Source of the DNA: an uncultured Collinsella sp.
GTDB taxonomy: Bacteria > Actinomycetota > Coriobacteriia > Coriobacteriales > Coriobacteriaceae
Length of the DNA: 40,609 bases
Reading direction: 5' to 3'
NCBI GenBank assembly: GCA_905197585.1
Contig: CAJJZO010000001.1
Span: forward strand, 1-40,609
Made by a program: the position numbers and the translations under genes. Under the pieces are notes generated by a model. The model saw only the letters and a list, made by a program, of their open reading frames with translations, was not told the DNA's origin and did not search any database. Within the stretch, counting starts at the first letter, position 1. Each line of letters starts with the position of its first letter. Shown in pieces: positions 7,775-16,920 of the stretch.

Positions 7775-9121
7775 CTACTCGAAGCTCAGCTGCTCCAGAC
7801 GATCAAAGACCGTGTCGATACGGGTGAGGAAGTCCCACGGATCAAAGATCTCGTCGAGCTTCTCCTGGCTGACGGTGCAGCGCGGATCGGCCTCGAGACG
7901 TTCCTTAAAGGTGGGGCCGGAGACACAATCCTGTACCTCGTGCCAAGTTGCCATGGCGTTCTCCTGCACAATGGCGTACGCGTCCTCGCGGGTGATGCCC
8001 GTGTCGACGAGGGCGAGCAGCACCTTGGAGGAGAAGATGAGGCCGCGGGTCTTATTGAGGTTGGCCATCATGCGGGCAGGGTACAGCTGCAGGCCGTCGA
8101 TAACGCGAATGAGGCACTGGAACATGTGATCGAGCGCGATGAAGCTATCGGCCTGGGCGACGCGCTCGGCAGAGGAGTGCGAAATGTCACGCTCGTGCCA
8201 CAGGGCGACGTTGTCGAAGGCAACCTGCGCGTTGGCCTTCACGACGCGCGACAGGCCGCAGACCTTCTCCATGGTGATGGGGTTGCGCTTGTGCGGCATG
8301 GCGGAGCTGCCCTTTTGACCCTTACGGAACGGCTCCTCGGCCTCGAGGGTGTCGGTCTTCTGGAGGTTGCGGACCTCCGTGGCGATGCGCTCGCACGTGG
8401 CGGCCGTCGTTGCGAGGACGCCGGCGAGGTAGGCGTGGTGATCGCGGCTGATGACCTGCGTTGACAGCGGGTCATGGACAAGGCCGAGGTGCTCGCAGAC
8501 GTACTCCTCGACAAACGGGTCGATGGAGCTGTACGTGCCGACAGCGCCCGAGATAGCACCGAAGGCAACGTTCTTACGGGCATCCTCAAGACGGTCCAGA
8601 TCGCGCTTGAGCTCCCAGGCCCAAGAGCCAAACTTCATACCAAAGGTCATCGGCTCGGCATGGATGCCATGAGTACGGCCGGCGCAGAGCGTGTTGCGCT
8701 CCTCGAAGGCACGACGCTTGCAGATCTCGCCGAGTTTTTTGACGTCCTCGATGATCAGGTCGCAGGCCTGGGTGAGCTGGTAGCACAGGGCTGTGTCGCC
8801 CAGATCGGAGCTGGTCATGCCATAGTGAACCCAGCGGCTGGGCTTGGGGTCGCCCTCGGGAACATCGGCATCGATGTATTCCTTCATGTTGGTCAGGAAG
8901 GCAATGACGTCGTGGCGCGTGACTTCCTCGATCTCATCGACCTTCGCCTTCTCAAAGTTGGCATGGTCGCGGATCCACTGGGCCTCGTCTTTGGAAATAC
9001 CGATCTTGCCGAGCTCCGCCTGGGCCTCGCAGGCCAAGACCTCGATCTCCTGCCAAATGGCGTACTTGTTCTCGAGGGAGAAGATGTGTCCCATCTCCGG
9101 GCGGGTATAGCGATCGATCAT
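7775..9121 (-). CDS. purB: adenylosuccinate lyase
   Basis: PurB splits SAICAR to AICAR, and adenylosuccinate to AMP, releasing fumarate in both cases. The fumarase/aspartase superfamily signature SSAMPHKRNP is present, as are MTSSDLGDTA, the RTHGIHAEPMTFG histidine motif and HERDISHSSAER. The start at ATG 9121 (IDRYTRPEMG) has AAGGAG six bases upstream and gives 448 residues, typical for this type. The leader between 9121 and tRNA-Gly shows no riboswitch. The gene is closed by a hairpin at 7711-7748. Confidence 0.97.
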   Translation of the reverse strand: MIDRYTRPEMGHIFSLENKYAIWQEIEVLACEAQAELGKIGISKDEAQWIRDHANFEKAKVDEIEEVTRHDVIAFLTNMKEYIDADVPEGDPKPSRWVHYGMTSSDLGDTALCYQLTQACDLIIEDVKKLGEICKRRAFEERNTLCAGRTHGIHAEPMTFGMKFGSWAWELKRDLDRLEDARKNVAFGAISGAVGTYSSIDPFVEEYVCEHLGLVHDPLSTQVISRDHHAYLAGVLATTAATCERIATEVRNLQKTDTLEAEEPFRKGQKGSSAMPHKRNPITMEKVCGLSRVVKANAQVAFDNVALWHERDISHSSAERVAQADSFIALDHMFQCLIRVIDGLQLYPARMMANLNKTRGLIFSSKVLLALVDTGITREDAYAIVQENAMATWHEVQDCVSGPTFKERLEADPRCTVSQEKLDEIFDPWDFLTRIDTVFDRLEQLSFE

Positions 9122-9223
9122 AGCGGCTCCTTTTTGGTTATTGGCACGTTGGTCGTAACCCAACCATTGTACCGTGCGCAGGTGCAAGTATGGGCAGCAG
9201 GCATTAACCTAACATTTTGGAAT

Positions 9224-9361
9224 TGGAGCGGGCAACGGGACGTCCGCGCATTTGCTTCGCAAATCCGCACCGGCTTCAGGCGCCTGCCGGCGCCTTCGCC
9301 TGCTCGCTACAAACGCTTCGCGTTTGCTTAACGCTCGCACCCTGTCGGGTTCGAGTCCCGG
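9224..9361 (-). repeat. tRNA-derived composite repeat (Gly copy)
   Basis: Positions 9224-9241 repeat exactly the 3' end of tRNA-Gly (9415-9432), including the CCA complement, and then diverge inside the T stem. Three hairpins follow: ATTTGC/GCAAAT with a TTC loop (9250-9264), GGCGCC/GGCGCC (9279-9294) and CAAACGC/GCGTTTG with a TTC loop (9310-9326). The block ends with an inverted T-arm-like sequence (9345-9361, TCGGG-TTCGAGT-CCCGG on the plus strand). Order and partial sequence match the copy after tRNA-Lys, especially the third hairpin and the following CGCnCCCTnTCGGGTTCG. It lies beyond the tRNA-Gly terminator. The role is unknown. Confidence 0.7.
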
Positions 9362-9370
9362 CACTTTATT

Positions 9371-9403
9371 GAAAAAGGCACGGTAACGAAACGTTACCGT
9401 GCC
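9371..9403 (-). terminator. tRNA-Gly terminator
   Basis: A perfect 12-bp stem (GGCACGGTAACG/CGTTACCGTGCC) with a three-base loop is followed on the minus strand by TTTTTC. It begins 11 bases after the encoded CCA. Confidence 0.9.
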
Positions 9404-9414
9404 TGAAATTCGAA

Positions 9415-9489
9415 TGGAGCGGGCAACGGGACTCGAACCCGCGAGTGTCAGCTTGGGAAGCTGATGCCTTACCACTTGGCGATGCCCGC
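9415..9489 (-). tRNA. tRNA-Gly (anticodon CCC)
   Basis: The 75-base cloverleaf starts GCGGGCA at 9489 and ends TGCCCGC, discriminator T and encoded CCA at 9417-9415. The D arm is CGCCAAGTGGTAAGGCA, the anticodon loop TTCCCAA and the T arm GCGGG-TTCGAGT-CCCGT. It reads GGG codons. It has its own promoter and terminator. Confidence 0.96.
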
Positions 9490-9502
9490 TTGTGTGTTGG
9501 CT

Positions 9503-9532
9503 AGTATAACGCGGTTGTCTTGTTCGATACAA
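9503..9532 (-). promoter_or_regulatory. tRNA-Gly promoter
   Basis: On the minus strand, TTGTAT (9527-9532) and TATACT (9503-9508) are 18 bases apart and end 13 bases before the tRNA 5' end. Confidence 0.6.
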
Positions 9533-9786
9533 GGGTGGCGATGCTTGTTTTAGCTGTGGAGATTCGTTTGAAAATCGCGTCAATTGTGGAGACGAGGACC
9601 TTTAACCTCCTGTTCTCCCTATCTTCTACCTGCACTTTTGCTTGATTGTTGTATTTGAGCTCAATTTGTCAGGAATTGGGCAAGCTTTTGGTCAGGCTCC
9701 GGTACTTACCCGCATGAACCTCGGGGGTAGCCTCATCCTACGCGTCGCAGCCTCCCCGTGCGGCGCACGAGGGATAAGGAGCAGCC
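9533..9786. other. intergenic upstream of surface-protein gene
   Basis: This gap holds the 5' region of the plus-strand surface-protein gene. AAGGAG lies six bases before the ATG at 9787. It has AT-rich stretches near 9640-9690 that could contain a promoter, but I cannot assign -35 and -10 boxes with confidence. Confidence 0.4.
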
Positions 9787-12700
9787 ATGTCCAACGCACC
9801 CACGCACTCTGTCCACAGCGCAATCGCAACAGGTCCGCTGCTCCTGCTCCTCTTCCTGCTTTTCGGCTGCCTGGCACCGGGAGCCGCATTTGCCGTCGAT
9901 GGCTACGACCAGCTCGGCTTCCGCACTATTAGCGATGATTGTGGACCCTTCTTCATCGGCAAGTATGAAGCTCAAGACACCTCGATTGCCTACTGCATGA
10001 ACCAGGAGCGCCCCGGCCCCACCAAACCGGGCGGCCCATGGCTCAACTTTGATCAAGGCTGGGTGTGGCTCGACGACGAGTTCGCGGCAATCGTTTGTCA
10101 CGGATATCCTACCGCCACGTCGTTTGGCGGTTACCATCTTTCACCCGATCGCGCCCGCGCCGCCACCCAGCTTGCCGTATGGATGCTCAACGGCACTACC
10201 CATGTCGACGGCACCTACTCCTACACGACCGCTCAGGGCAAAACCAAGAGTGGACATTTTACCGCCGACAATGAAGTCGTGGCGGCTGCGCGGTGGCTCC
10301 ACGACAGCGCAAAATCAGGAAGCATCAAAGCCGCTCCGCACCGCGCGCGACGCTATCTAGGAGCCGTATCGGGCGGCAGCAAACGTCAAGACATGCTCTA
10401 TGTACTGCCGGCGGTCTCTGTTTCCTTCCAAAAGCAGTCTGCTGACACCGTTATTACCAGCGGAAACAATACCTATCAGTTTACCGGGGCAACATTCGAT
10501 ATTTTTGAGAGCGCCAGCGGCGCGCGTGTCGGCACCATCAAGATGGACAGCAACGGTCGAGCGCAAGCAACACTTCTGCCCAACACGGCATACTACCTAG
10601 TTGAAACGAAGGCGCCGGCCGGCTATGTCCCCCGCCACGATCGTATTGCCTTTACCACGGGGAATGACGGCGGGCGGGTCGCCATTGAAGAACAGCCCGG
10701 CACCATCAACCTGCGTATCGTAAAACTCGATGCCGCGACGAATGCCGGCCCCCAGGTGGGATCTTCACTCGCAGGAGCAGAGTTCACGTGTGTGTCGCAA
10801 TCAACCCCTGGATGGGCACAAATCCTCACGACCGACGAAAGCGGTCGGGCCGCCCTCGCCGATGTCCCCTTAGGAACCTTTACCATCTACGAATCAAAAG
10901 CCCCCGAGGGCTACCTGCCATCCAACGACAGCTGGACCTATACCGTTGGAGCCGACCAGCTCGGCGATTCAGGCGTGGTCGAGATCGAATCTCGCGTTTC
11001 CGATATCCCCGTTGCGTTTAACCTTGAGATTTCCAAATTCAAGGATTACGGCAATAGCGACCAATCCGGCCTGGAGCAGCCGGCGGGTGGTGTTGTCTTT
11101 GAGGTTGTCAGCAACAGCTCTCAGCAGGTTGTTGGCACACTGATCACAAACATCTATGGCTTTGCCTCCACCAAAGATCAGCCCGAAGCATGGTTCGGCA
11201 CAGGCAAGCGACCCGCCGGTGTCCACGGAGCCGTCCCATACGACCGTGCCGGCTACACGGTTCGCGAGGTTCCGGAAACCGTCCCCGAGGGTTTTAAACG
11301 TGCAGGGGAATGGACCGTCGGGGCCAATCAGATTTCCGACGGCGCCGAGCTTCAATATATCGTGGACAACCACGCTCTGTCGACGCATCTCCAGATTGTA
11401 AAACGCGATGCCCAAACAGGCGCTTCTGTTCCCCTAGCCGGATTCACCTTCCAACTCCTCGACAGCAATCACGAACCTGTCTCACAAACTTGCTGGTATC
11501 CAGCACATAACGTAATGGACACCTTTACGACTGACGCGACCGGGACCGTCACACTGCCCGAATCGCTCGTGCCGGGCACCTATTATGTACGCGAAACCTC
11601 GGCCAAAGAGCCCTATCTTGTCGGCGAAGAGATCGAGGTAAACATACCCGCCGACATGAACCTAACGCCCGTTGCAATCGCCTCATATTATGACCACGCC
11701 GCGACCGGAAACATCAGGATCGTTAAAACCGATGCCATAGACGGCAGCAGCCTCGCGGGCGCCGTCTTTGAGATCCGTGCCTCGGGTGATATCGTGCGCC
11801 CCGACGGTAGCATTGCCGCGCTCGACGGTGAGACTGTCGCGACCGTCACGACGGATGAAACTGGAGAAGCACGCGCGGGCAACCTCCCACTGGGATCTGG
11901 CACCGCACGCTACGAGGTTGTCGAGACTCAAGCGCCGGCAGGCTTCTTGCTCGATCAGACAACCCATATTGTCGACCTTACTTATGCCGACCAGAAAACA
12001 CCCGTTGTAGAAGCACGGCTTAACGTATCCGACGATTACACCAAGGTTGATATCTCCAAGGTCGATGCAAGCGGTGAGCAGGAAGTGGAAGGCGCACAGC
12101 TCGCCTTATATGGTCCCGATAAAACCGAAATAGACTCCTGGACCTCATCCGACAAGCCACACCGCGTCGAACATCTTGCACCCGGCACCTACTCGTTGCG
12201 CGAAATGATGTCTCCGCGGACCTATGACCTTGCCGAGGAGATAACGTTTGAAATAAAGGATACGGGAGAAGTCCAATCCGTCGCGATGAAGGATGCGCCC
12301 ATCGAGATCAAGGGGCAGGTCGACAAGCGTCAGGAACTTGTCCAACCTATCGAAAAGGGCCTGTTGACTAACGGCGATGGTAAAAACCGTGCCGCGATGC
12401 AAACCAATTCGGATGGGCTTTTCTCCTATACCATCGACGCTCGAAACGATTCAACTACCTGGGTTGATGAGTTCACAATTACCGATGATCTTGAGTGTGC
12501 CGAGGACGATACGGCGAGATTCGTCTCAATCGAAACCCCCGTCGCCATCGGCGACCTCAATGGTCTGTGCAACGTGTGGTATCGCACGACGCCGTTGGAC
12601 TCGACAGACGTCGATGAGCCGGCAAACGCGACACTTGACGATGGGCACGAAAATCCTTGGCTTGAGTCCGACGAAGTAAGGGAGAGTCTGGGTGAGGATT

Positions 12701-13218
12701 GCCGCCTCGTCGATTACGACGGCTGGCACCTCTGGAAGGCGGATGTCTCGACCACGGAATCCACCACACTCGAGGCGAAAGAACTCGACCTTGCGTCCAA
12801 TACCGTCGTAACGGGCATTCGAATTGAATACGGTGCGGTAGCCGCCGACTTTACGACTCGAAGCGATGTGGATTCTTGGACCCGCGATGATCTCAAAGAT
12901 GAGCACGACGACCTTGACGATGCCAAAGCAATCCTTGGCACAGACGCTCGGGGCGCAGTCGTACACATGCAGGCAACGTCGGCTTATGCGCCCCAAACCG
13001 CACTCACCAACAGCGCGCGCGTCGATCTTTGCCGCAACGGTGGCGGCGATAAACTTGAGTCACATGACGAGGACAGCGTCATTCAACGCTGTACCCTACC
13101 GCAGGACCTACCGGCAACAGGATCAGTTCCCATCGCCGCTTGCATCACCGCGCTCCTGACCTCGGGTGCCGCAGCCCTATGGTTCGCTCGCCTTAGGTCG
13201 ATCCCAAAGAAGCGCTAG
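9787..13218 (+). CDS. TQXA/SpaA-repeat LPXTG surface protein
   Basis: This 1143-residue protein is predicted to be exported, sortase-anchored and adhesive. A signal peptide (about 1-36) ends near GAAFA. Residues about 40-205 look like a TQXA thioester domain: Cys70 in AYCMN and Gln128 in ATQLAVW would form an internal thioester able to bind host amines. About six SpaA/prealbumin-like modules follow (209-840), each starting with a Lys-Asp strand such as LRIVKLDA, LQIVKRDA or IRIVKTDA, and ending with a Glu motif such as ETKAPAGY, ESKAPEGY or ETQAPAGF, the usual isopeptide pair. A unique region spans 845-1100, then LPATG at 1108, a hydrophobic helix and a basic tail. No sortase gene lies nearby. 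It stands alone on the plus strand between minus-strand genes. Confidence 0.92.
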   Translation: MSNAPTHSVHSAIATGPLLLLLFLLFGCLAPGAAFAVDGYDQLGFRTISDDCGPFFIGKYEAQDTSIAYCMNQERPGPTKPGGPWLNFDQGWVWLDDEFAAIVCHGYPTATSFGGYHLSPDRARAATQLAVWMLNGTTHVDGTYSYTTAQGKTKSGHFTADNEVVAAARWLHDSAKSGSIKAAPHRARRYLGAVSGGSKRQDMLYVLPAVSVSFQKQSADTVITSGNNTYQFTGATFDIFESASGARVGTIKMDSNGRAQATLLPNTAYYLVETKAPAGYVPRHDRIAFTTGNDGGRVAIEEQPGTINLRIVKLDAATNAGPQVGSSLAGAEFTCVSQSTPGWAQILTTDESGRAALADVPLGTFTIYESKAPEGYLPSNDSWTYTVGADQLGDSGVVEIESRVSDIPVAFNLEISKFKDYGNSDQSGLEQPAGGVVFEVVSNSSQQVVGTLITNIYGFASTKDQPEAWFGTGKRPAGVHGAVPYDRAGYTVREVPETVPEGFKRAGEWTVGANQISDGAELQYIVDNHALSTHLQIVKRDAQTGASVPLAGFTFQLLDSNHEPVSQTCWYPAHNVMDTFTTDATGTVTLPESLVPGTYYVRETSAKEPYLVGEEIEVNIPADMNLTPVAIASYYDHAATGNIRIVKTDAIDGSSLAGAVFEIRASGDIVRPDGSIAALDGETVATVTTDETGEARAGNLPLGSGTARYEVVETQAPAGFLLDQTTHIVDLTYADQKTPVVEARLNVSDDYTKVDISKVDASGEQEVEGAQLALYGPDKTEIDSWTSSDKPHRVEHLAPGTYSLREMMSPRTYDLAEEITFEIKDTGEVQSVAMKDAPIEIKGQVDKRQELVQPIEKGLLTNGDGKNRAAMQTNSDGLFSYTIDARNDSTTWVDEFTITDDLECAEDDTARFVSIETPVAIGDLNGLCNVWYRTTPLDSTDVDEPANATLDDGHENPWLESDEVRESLGEDCRLVDYDGWHLWKADVSTTESTTLEAKELDLASNTVVTGIRIEYGAVAADFTTRSDVDSWTRDDLKDEHDDLDDAKAILGTDARGAVVHMQATSAYAPQTALTNSARVDLCRNGGGDKLESHDEDSVIQRCTLPQDLPATGSVPIAACITALLTSGAAALWFARLRSIPKKR

Positions 13219-13225
13219 CGCGATG

Positions 13226-13263
13226 AAAAAGCGGGCGAGACAGTCCCCTGGCTCGCCCGCTTT
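13226..13263. terminator. bidirectional terminator
   Basis: AAAGCGGGCGAG and CTCGCCCGCTTT arms surround an 11-14-base loop. A-rich sequence precedes the stem and T-rich sequence follows it, so it can end both the surface-protein gene and the converging minus-strand gene. Confidence 0.8.
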
Positions 13264-13284
13264 CAATCATGTAAATCGCCGTAT

Positions 13285-13503
13285 CTACTCTGCAGACGAA
13301 GATCCACCATCAACGATTGCTTGCTCGGACTCAGGAATCCCATCGGCACCCGTACTCTGTTCTTGCTCCACCTCTTCGCTGATTGCGGAGGCGGGGGTCG
13401 AGCCCTTTGCACCCACGATGTAGGCAGCCCCAAATCCTAACGCAATGGCAATCAAGGTCAAAATCACGTAGACAGGCCAATGGCGCTTAATATACGAAAA
13501 CAC
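13285..13503 (-). CDS. small single-helix membrane protein
   Basis: This 72-residue protein starts at GTG 13503 with AAGGAG five bases upstream. One transmembrane helix lies at about 12-31 (VYVILTLIAIALGFGAAYIV), preceded by a basic segment (YIKRHW). A 40-residue acidic, Ser/Glu-rich tail follows. The expected topology has the N terminus inside and the acidic tail outside. It lies 21 bases downstream of the M28-like gene on the same strand and is likely co-transcribed with it. I do not recognise the family. Confidence 0.7.
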   Translation of the reverse strand: MFSYIKRHWPVYVILTLIAIALGFGAAYIVGAKGSTPASAISEEVEQEQSTGADGIPESEQAIVDGGSSSAE

Positions 13504-13524
13504 GTTGACTCCTTAGAGCTCCGT

Positions 13525-16500
13525 CTACGAACGGCGGATAACCTCGGTCACGACCTCGGATACCGTGGCAATGTTCGTCGGGTTGACATTGTGGGGCAGG
13601 TCGTCCTCGGTACGAGCGCAAGCCAGACGCGTGCCGTCCACGCCGGCGATGGTGAGGGCTCGGCGGCTCGCCTCAAGCGCGGCATAGGCATCGGTCTTGG
13701 CATAGGGCATCTCGAGCGCGCCACAATCGACATGGAACGACTTGCACACCTTGCTGACCAGGTTCATGATGCGGCGATCGCCCTTGAGCAGCTGCTGTTC
13801 GCCCTCGACCGTCACCACCGAAAGCCTGCCGGCGCCGACGGATTCAAGATTGATGAAGAATACGCCGCGGAGCTTATCGCGATGCGAAGCCAAGAAGGCC
13901 TTCATGCCGGCGCCATCACAATCCGAGGCGCCGGTTGCCACAAACCAGATATCGTGACCGAGCAGCTCATCATCGCCCATAGAGGCGACAGCCGAGAGCA
14001 TATCTTCGGAAGAAGCGCCATCGGAAGACGTAGCGCCACCCTTCCAGCCATCGTTATCGTCCTCGAAGTTATCCCACGAACCGATACCGCGACCGGACTT
14101 CTTGGCATCGTAATCGTCTTCGACGCCCAGCCAGTCACTCATGCTGTCCTGCTCGTTTTTCTTTTTACGACCGAACAGGCCACCCAGGCCGCGCTTACGA
14201 GACTTGGGTGCCGCCGGGGCGGGAGCTGAAATGGTCTCGATCGGCTGCGCGCCCGGCGCAACGGGCATAGGAGGCGCAACGGGTGCCGATGTGGGTTCGG
14301 GACCCTGAGCAGTAGCAAAGGGGTCGTTGACCTGGGCAGAGGGATCGGGAAGGTCGAACAGCGACGTGCGAGACGCAACGTTTGCCTGCTTCATCGACGG
14401 CAGCGATGGATCGGGGACCGAAGCCAGCGGAGACGAGGAGGGCGCAGGCGACGGTGCCGACGCCGGATCGGGAACATTCATCTGCGGACGCGGCGATGCC
14501 TGGGAGGAAATCTGGGCCATAAGGGAATCGACCGTTTCGTCCTGGGTGGGAGCGACATTGGCAACCGTGGCACCGGAACCACTCGGAGTCGGCATGGTGA
14601 AAATCTGCGTGGAGTAAGGCCTCGACTCATCCGTCTCGGGAGTCTCGGAAACCGCAGGCACTTCCTCCTGCTCGACCTCGGTCGAATCATCTTGCTCGGC
14701 TGCCGCGCACTGCTCTTCGTCAGAGTTGACCTCGACGGGCTCGTCCTCGGTCGCATCCTGAATTTCGGCAGCATCAATGGGCTCGCCATCGCCCGCCGCG
14801 TCGTCCTGCTCATCGGAAGCAGGAAGGGGCTCGGCAATCGCGGTACCTTGCTTTTCAAACGTTATCGTGGAATCGAACTGCGCGGCATCAAACGACATGG
14901 TGCTATCGACGTGCTGCTGAGCCTCGAAAGACGTCGTCGCTTCAACAACATCCGCGGACGTCGGTTGCTGGGACTCAAAGGACGTTGTAGCTTCGGCGGC
15001 ATCGACGGGCGCGGACTGCATAGCCTCGTTCTGCTCGAACTCTTGCGCCGCGCGCTCACGTGCCGCCTCGGCTGCCTGCTGCTGAGCGATAGCCTCCTGC
15101 TCGGCAGCCTCGCGTGCGGCAGCGCGCTTCTTCTCGAAATCGTCGACAAATTTCTTGCCCTTTGCAAGCGCGCCCTTAAAGAAGTTGGAAGCGCTGGCGC
15201 CAATCGAAGAGAACGCGGATGCAATATCGGCATGGGGCGTTGCCGCGGGAATCTCGGCCGAGAAATCAGTATCGCTCTCGTAAGACACGCGCCTCGGCTG
15301 TTCAACGTAATCGTCGTCAGACTCGTCCGCAACGTCTTGCGCCGGCGCGGCGGGAGCCAAAATGTCCAGTCCTGCCGCGGGATCGATCGCGGACACCGCC
15401 TCGGGCTCGGCAACGGCAGAGGTAACCGCGGCAGACTCATCATCCGCAGCGACAACGGGCGCAGGCGCAGCCACGACGGGGGCAGGCTCGGGCTCAAACG
15501 TCGGCTCCTCGCCCTCCTCGTAATCGAGCGTGCAGGACTCGGGAAGCATTCCGAGCGCACGGATGGCATCCGAACCAAAGCGGATGTTGCCGGCGGCATT
15601 GCGATAGAGCTTGGGCTCGGGCTCAGCCGCGGCAGGCTCCTCCGCCGGCTCAGCAGCGGGAACCTCGTCATTGAACTCTTCGGCCTGGACAGCCTGATTC
15701 TGATCCTCGGGCACGATGGCGCCAATCAGCGTCTCGTCGGCAGACGCACCCTCAAAGCCCTCGATCTGCTCGTCAAAAGCCTCGCCCTGTTCGGGCTCGG
15801 TTTGAGCGTCGGGAGCAATCGGCTGACCGAACTCGTCCTCGGCGTAGGTAGGCTCTTCGTACTCGATGGTGTTGCCGTAGTCGTTTTGCTGCTGGGCCGC
15901 GGCATACTCCGCCGCCGCGCGCGCCATTTCCTCGGCACGACGCTTCTGCTCCCCAAAATAGGTATCGAACGGAACATCGTCGGGAAACTCGTTTTCGCCC
16001 TGGAAGGGAGCAACGTTGTCCATAACGCCGAGCATAGCGGCGACAGAAGACTTGTTGCACACCGCGCCGGACGTATAGGGAAGAACGTGGCGGTTAGAGA
16101 TGATGTTTGCCGCGTTGGCAAGTGCAACGAGGGAAGCGAGGATCGCGACAATCCACAGCAGAACCTTGAGCGCGCCGGGGAGCGGCAGGATACGCAGGAT
16201 GGCAACGGCAGCAGGGGCAACCGTGGCAACGGGCAACAGCTTGGCGATGAGCGCACGATACGAAGCATAGGGCTCGCGGGCGAGCAGCTCAGCACGGGGA
16301 GAGTCGTAGTGTGCGACAACGACCACCGGGCGGTTGCGCGGAGACGCGAGCGGGCCCGAGGCCTTGTGGTAGGCGATGACATTTTGGCTCACGCCCGTCT
16401 TGCCCAGGCGCGAAACCACGGGGTGCCCTGTGCGTTCGAGCACGTAAAGAACGGCGCCGACAATGGCCAGCAAGGTGCCGACCAAGCCGATACCGCCACC

Positions 16501-16722
16501 GATGCCCATCAGCAGGGCACCGGCAAACGCAAGAATACCGGTAACGGCAAATGCCAACCTACTGGGCGCCGGGGCATTGAACTCCTGAACCTCGGGATCA
16601 AAGCCGTGGTTGCGGAAGATCTGAGCGATATCCTCGGCCGCCAAGCGCTCTTCTTCGCTGCATGCCGGCGTAATGCCGGTGTTCTGCAGCAGGTGGTTAA
16701 TATAGTTCTGGGTGTTCGCCAT
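13525..16722 (-). CDS. M28-like membrane protein with split catalytic fold
   Basis: The 1065-residue protein starts at ATG 16722 (ANTQNYINHLL), with GGAG five bases upstream; the frame continues further upstream but lacks support. Two hydrophobic hairpins (about 57-95 and 163-205) flank VVVVAHYDSPRA, the first metal-binding motif of M28 peptidases (His138, Asp140). The next M28-like segment, SGAVCNKSSVAAML, has Cys222 where a metal-bridging Asp is usual. About 680 residues of low-complexity Ala/Glu/Asp/Pro sequence follow. The fold seems to resume at about 922 (IWFVATGASDCDG, FFINLESVGAG, LPHNVNPTNI), where the usual catalytic Glu-Glu is Ser-Asp. It may be an inactive or highly divergent peptidase. 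Family assignment is moderate; activity is doubtful. Confidence 0.75.
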   Translation of the reverse strand: MANTQNYINHLLQNTGITPACSEEERLAAEDIAQIFRNHGFDPEVQEFNAPAPSRLAFAVTGILAFAGALLMGIGGGIGLVGTLLAIVGAVLYVLERTGHPVVSRLGKTGVSQNVIAYHKASGPLASPRNRPVVVVAHYDSPRAELLAREPYASYRALIAKLLPVATVAPAAVAILRILPLPGALKVLLWIVAILASLVALANAANIISNRHVLPYTSGAVCNKSSVAAMLGVMDNVAPFQGENEFPDDVPFDTYFGEQKRRAEEMARAAAEYAAAQQQNDYGNTIEYEEPTYAEDEFGQPIAPDAQTEPEQGEAFDEQIEGFEGASADETLIGAIVPEDQNQAVQAEEFNDEVPAAEPAEEPAAAEPEPKLYRNAAGNIRFGSDAIRALGMLPESCTLDYEEGEEPTFEPEPAPVVAAPAPVVAADDESAAVTSAVAEPEAVSAIDPAAGLDILAPAAPAQDVADESDDDYVEQPRRVSYESDTDFSAEIPAATPHADIASAFSSIGASASNFFKGALAKGKKFVDDFEKKRAAAREAAEQEAIAQQQAAEAARERAAQEFEQNEAMQSAPVDAAEATTSFESQQPTSADVVEATTSFEAQQHVDSTMSFDAAQFDSTITFEKQGTAIAEPLPASDEQDDAAGDGEPIDAAEIQDATEDEPVEVNSDEEQCAAAEQDDSTEVEQEEVPAVSETPETDESRPYSTQIFTMPTPSGSGATVANVAPTQDETVDSLMAQISSQASPRPQMNVPDPASAPSPAPSSSPLASVPDPSLPSMKQANVASRTSLFDLPDPSAQVNDPFATAQGPEPTSAPVAPPMPVAPGAQPIETISAPAPAAPKSRKRGLGGLFGRKKKNEQDSMSDWLGVEDDYDAKKSGRGIGSWDNFEDDNDGWKGGATSSDGASSEDMLSAVASMGDDELLGHDIWFVATGASDCDGAGMKAFLASHRDKLRGVFFINLESVGAGRLSVVTVEGEQQLLKGDRRIMNLVSKVCKSFHVDCGALEMPYAKTDAYAALEASRRALTIAGVDGTRLACARTEDDLPHNVNPTNIATVSEVVTEVIRRS

Positions 16723-16920
16723 GTGCGCTCCACATCCATAATCCGACAAATAGGCCCAATGCATGCACATTAGAACCGTATATAGTCGAAAGTATACCCC
16801 GAGCGAGCGCAAACGACCGAATTCGGGCCATCTTAACGCCCCGAGCGGACAAGGATATAGCCTAATCTCCATATCGGACTAAAATCATGGCAGCAAACCA
16901 CCTTCTCATGCGAGGACTCT
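16723..16920. promoter_or_regulatory. divergent intergenic region
   Basis: This 198-base gap separates the minus-strand M28-like gene from the plus-strand WYL pair, so promoters for both must lie here. On the minus strand TATACT occurs near 16790 and an ATATAC run just beyond it, both usable as -10 boxes, but no convincing -35 box is spaced correctly. Confidence 0.35.

Noticed and set aside
9209..9583. Possible protein gene across tRNA-Gly
   Set aside because: It overlaps the tRNA, its terminator and promoter, and its translation is low complexity.
14692..16773. Long open frame on the plus strand opposite the M28-like gene
   Set aside because: It is the complement of the repetitive, GC-rich linker, has a Leu/Arg/Gly-rich composition with no domain, and lacks a ribosome site.
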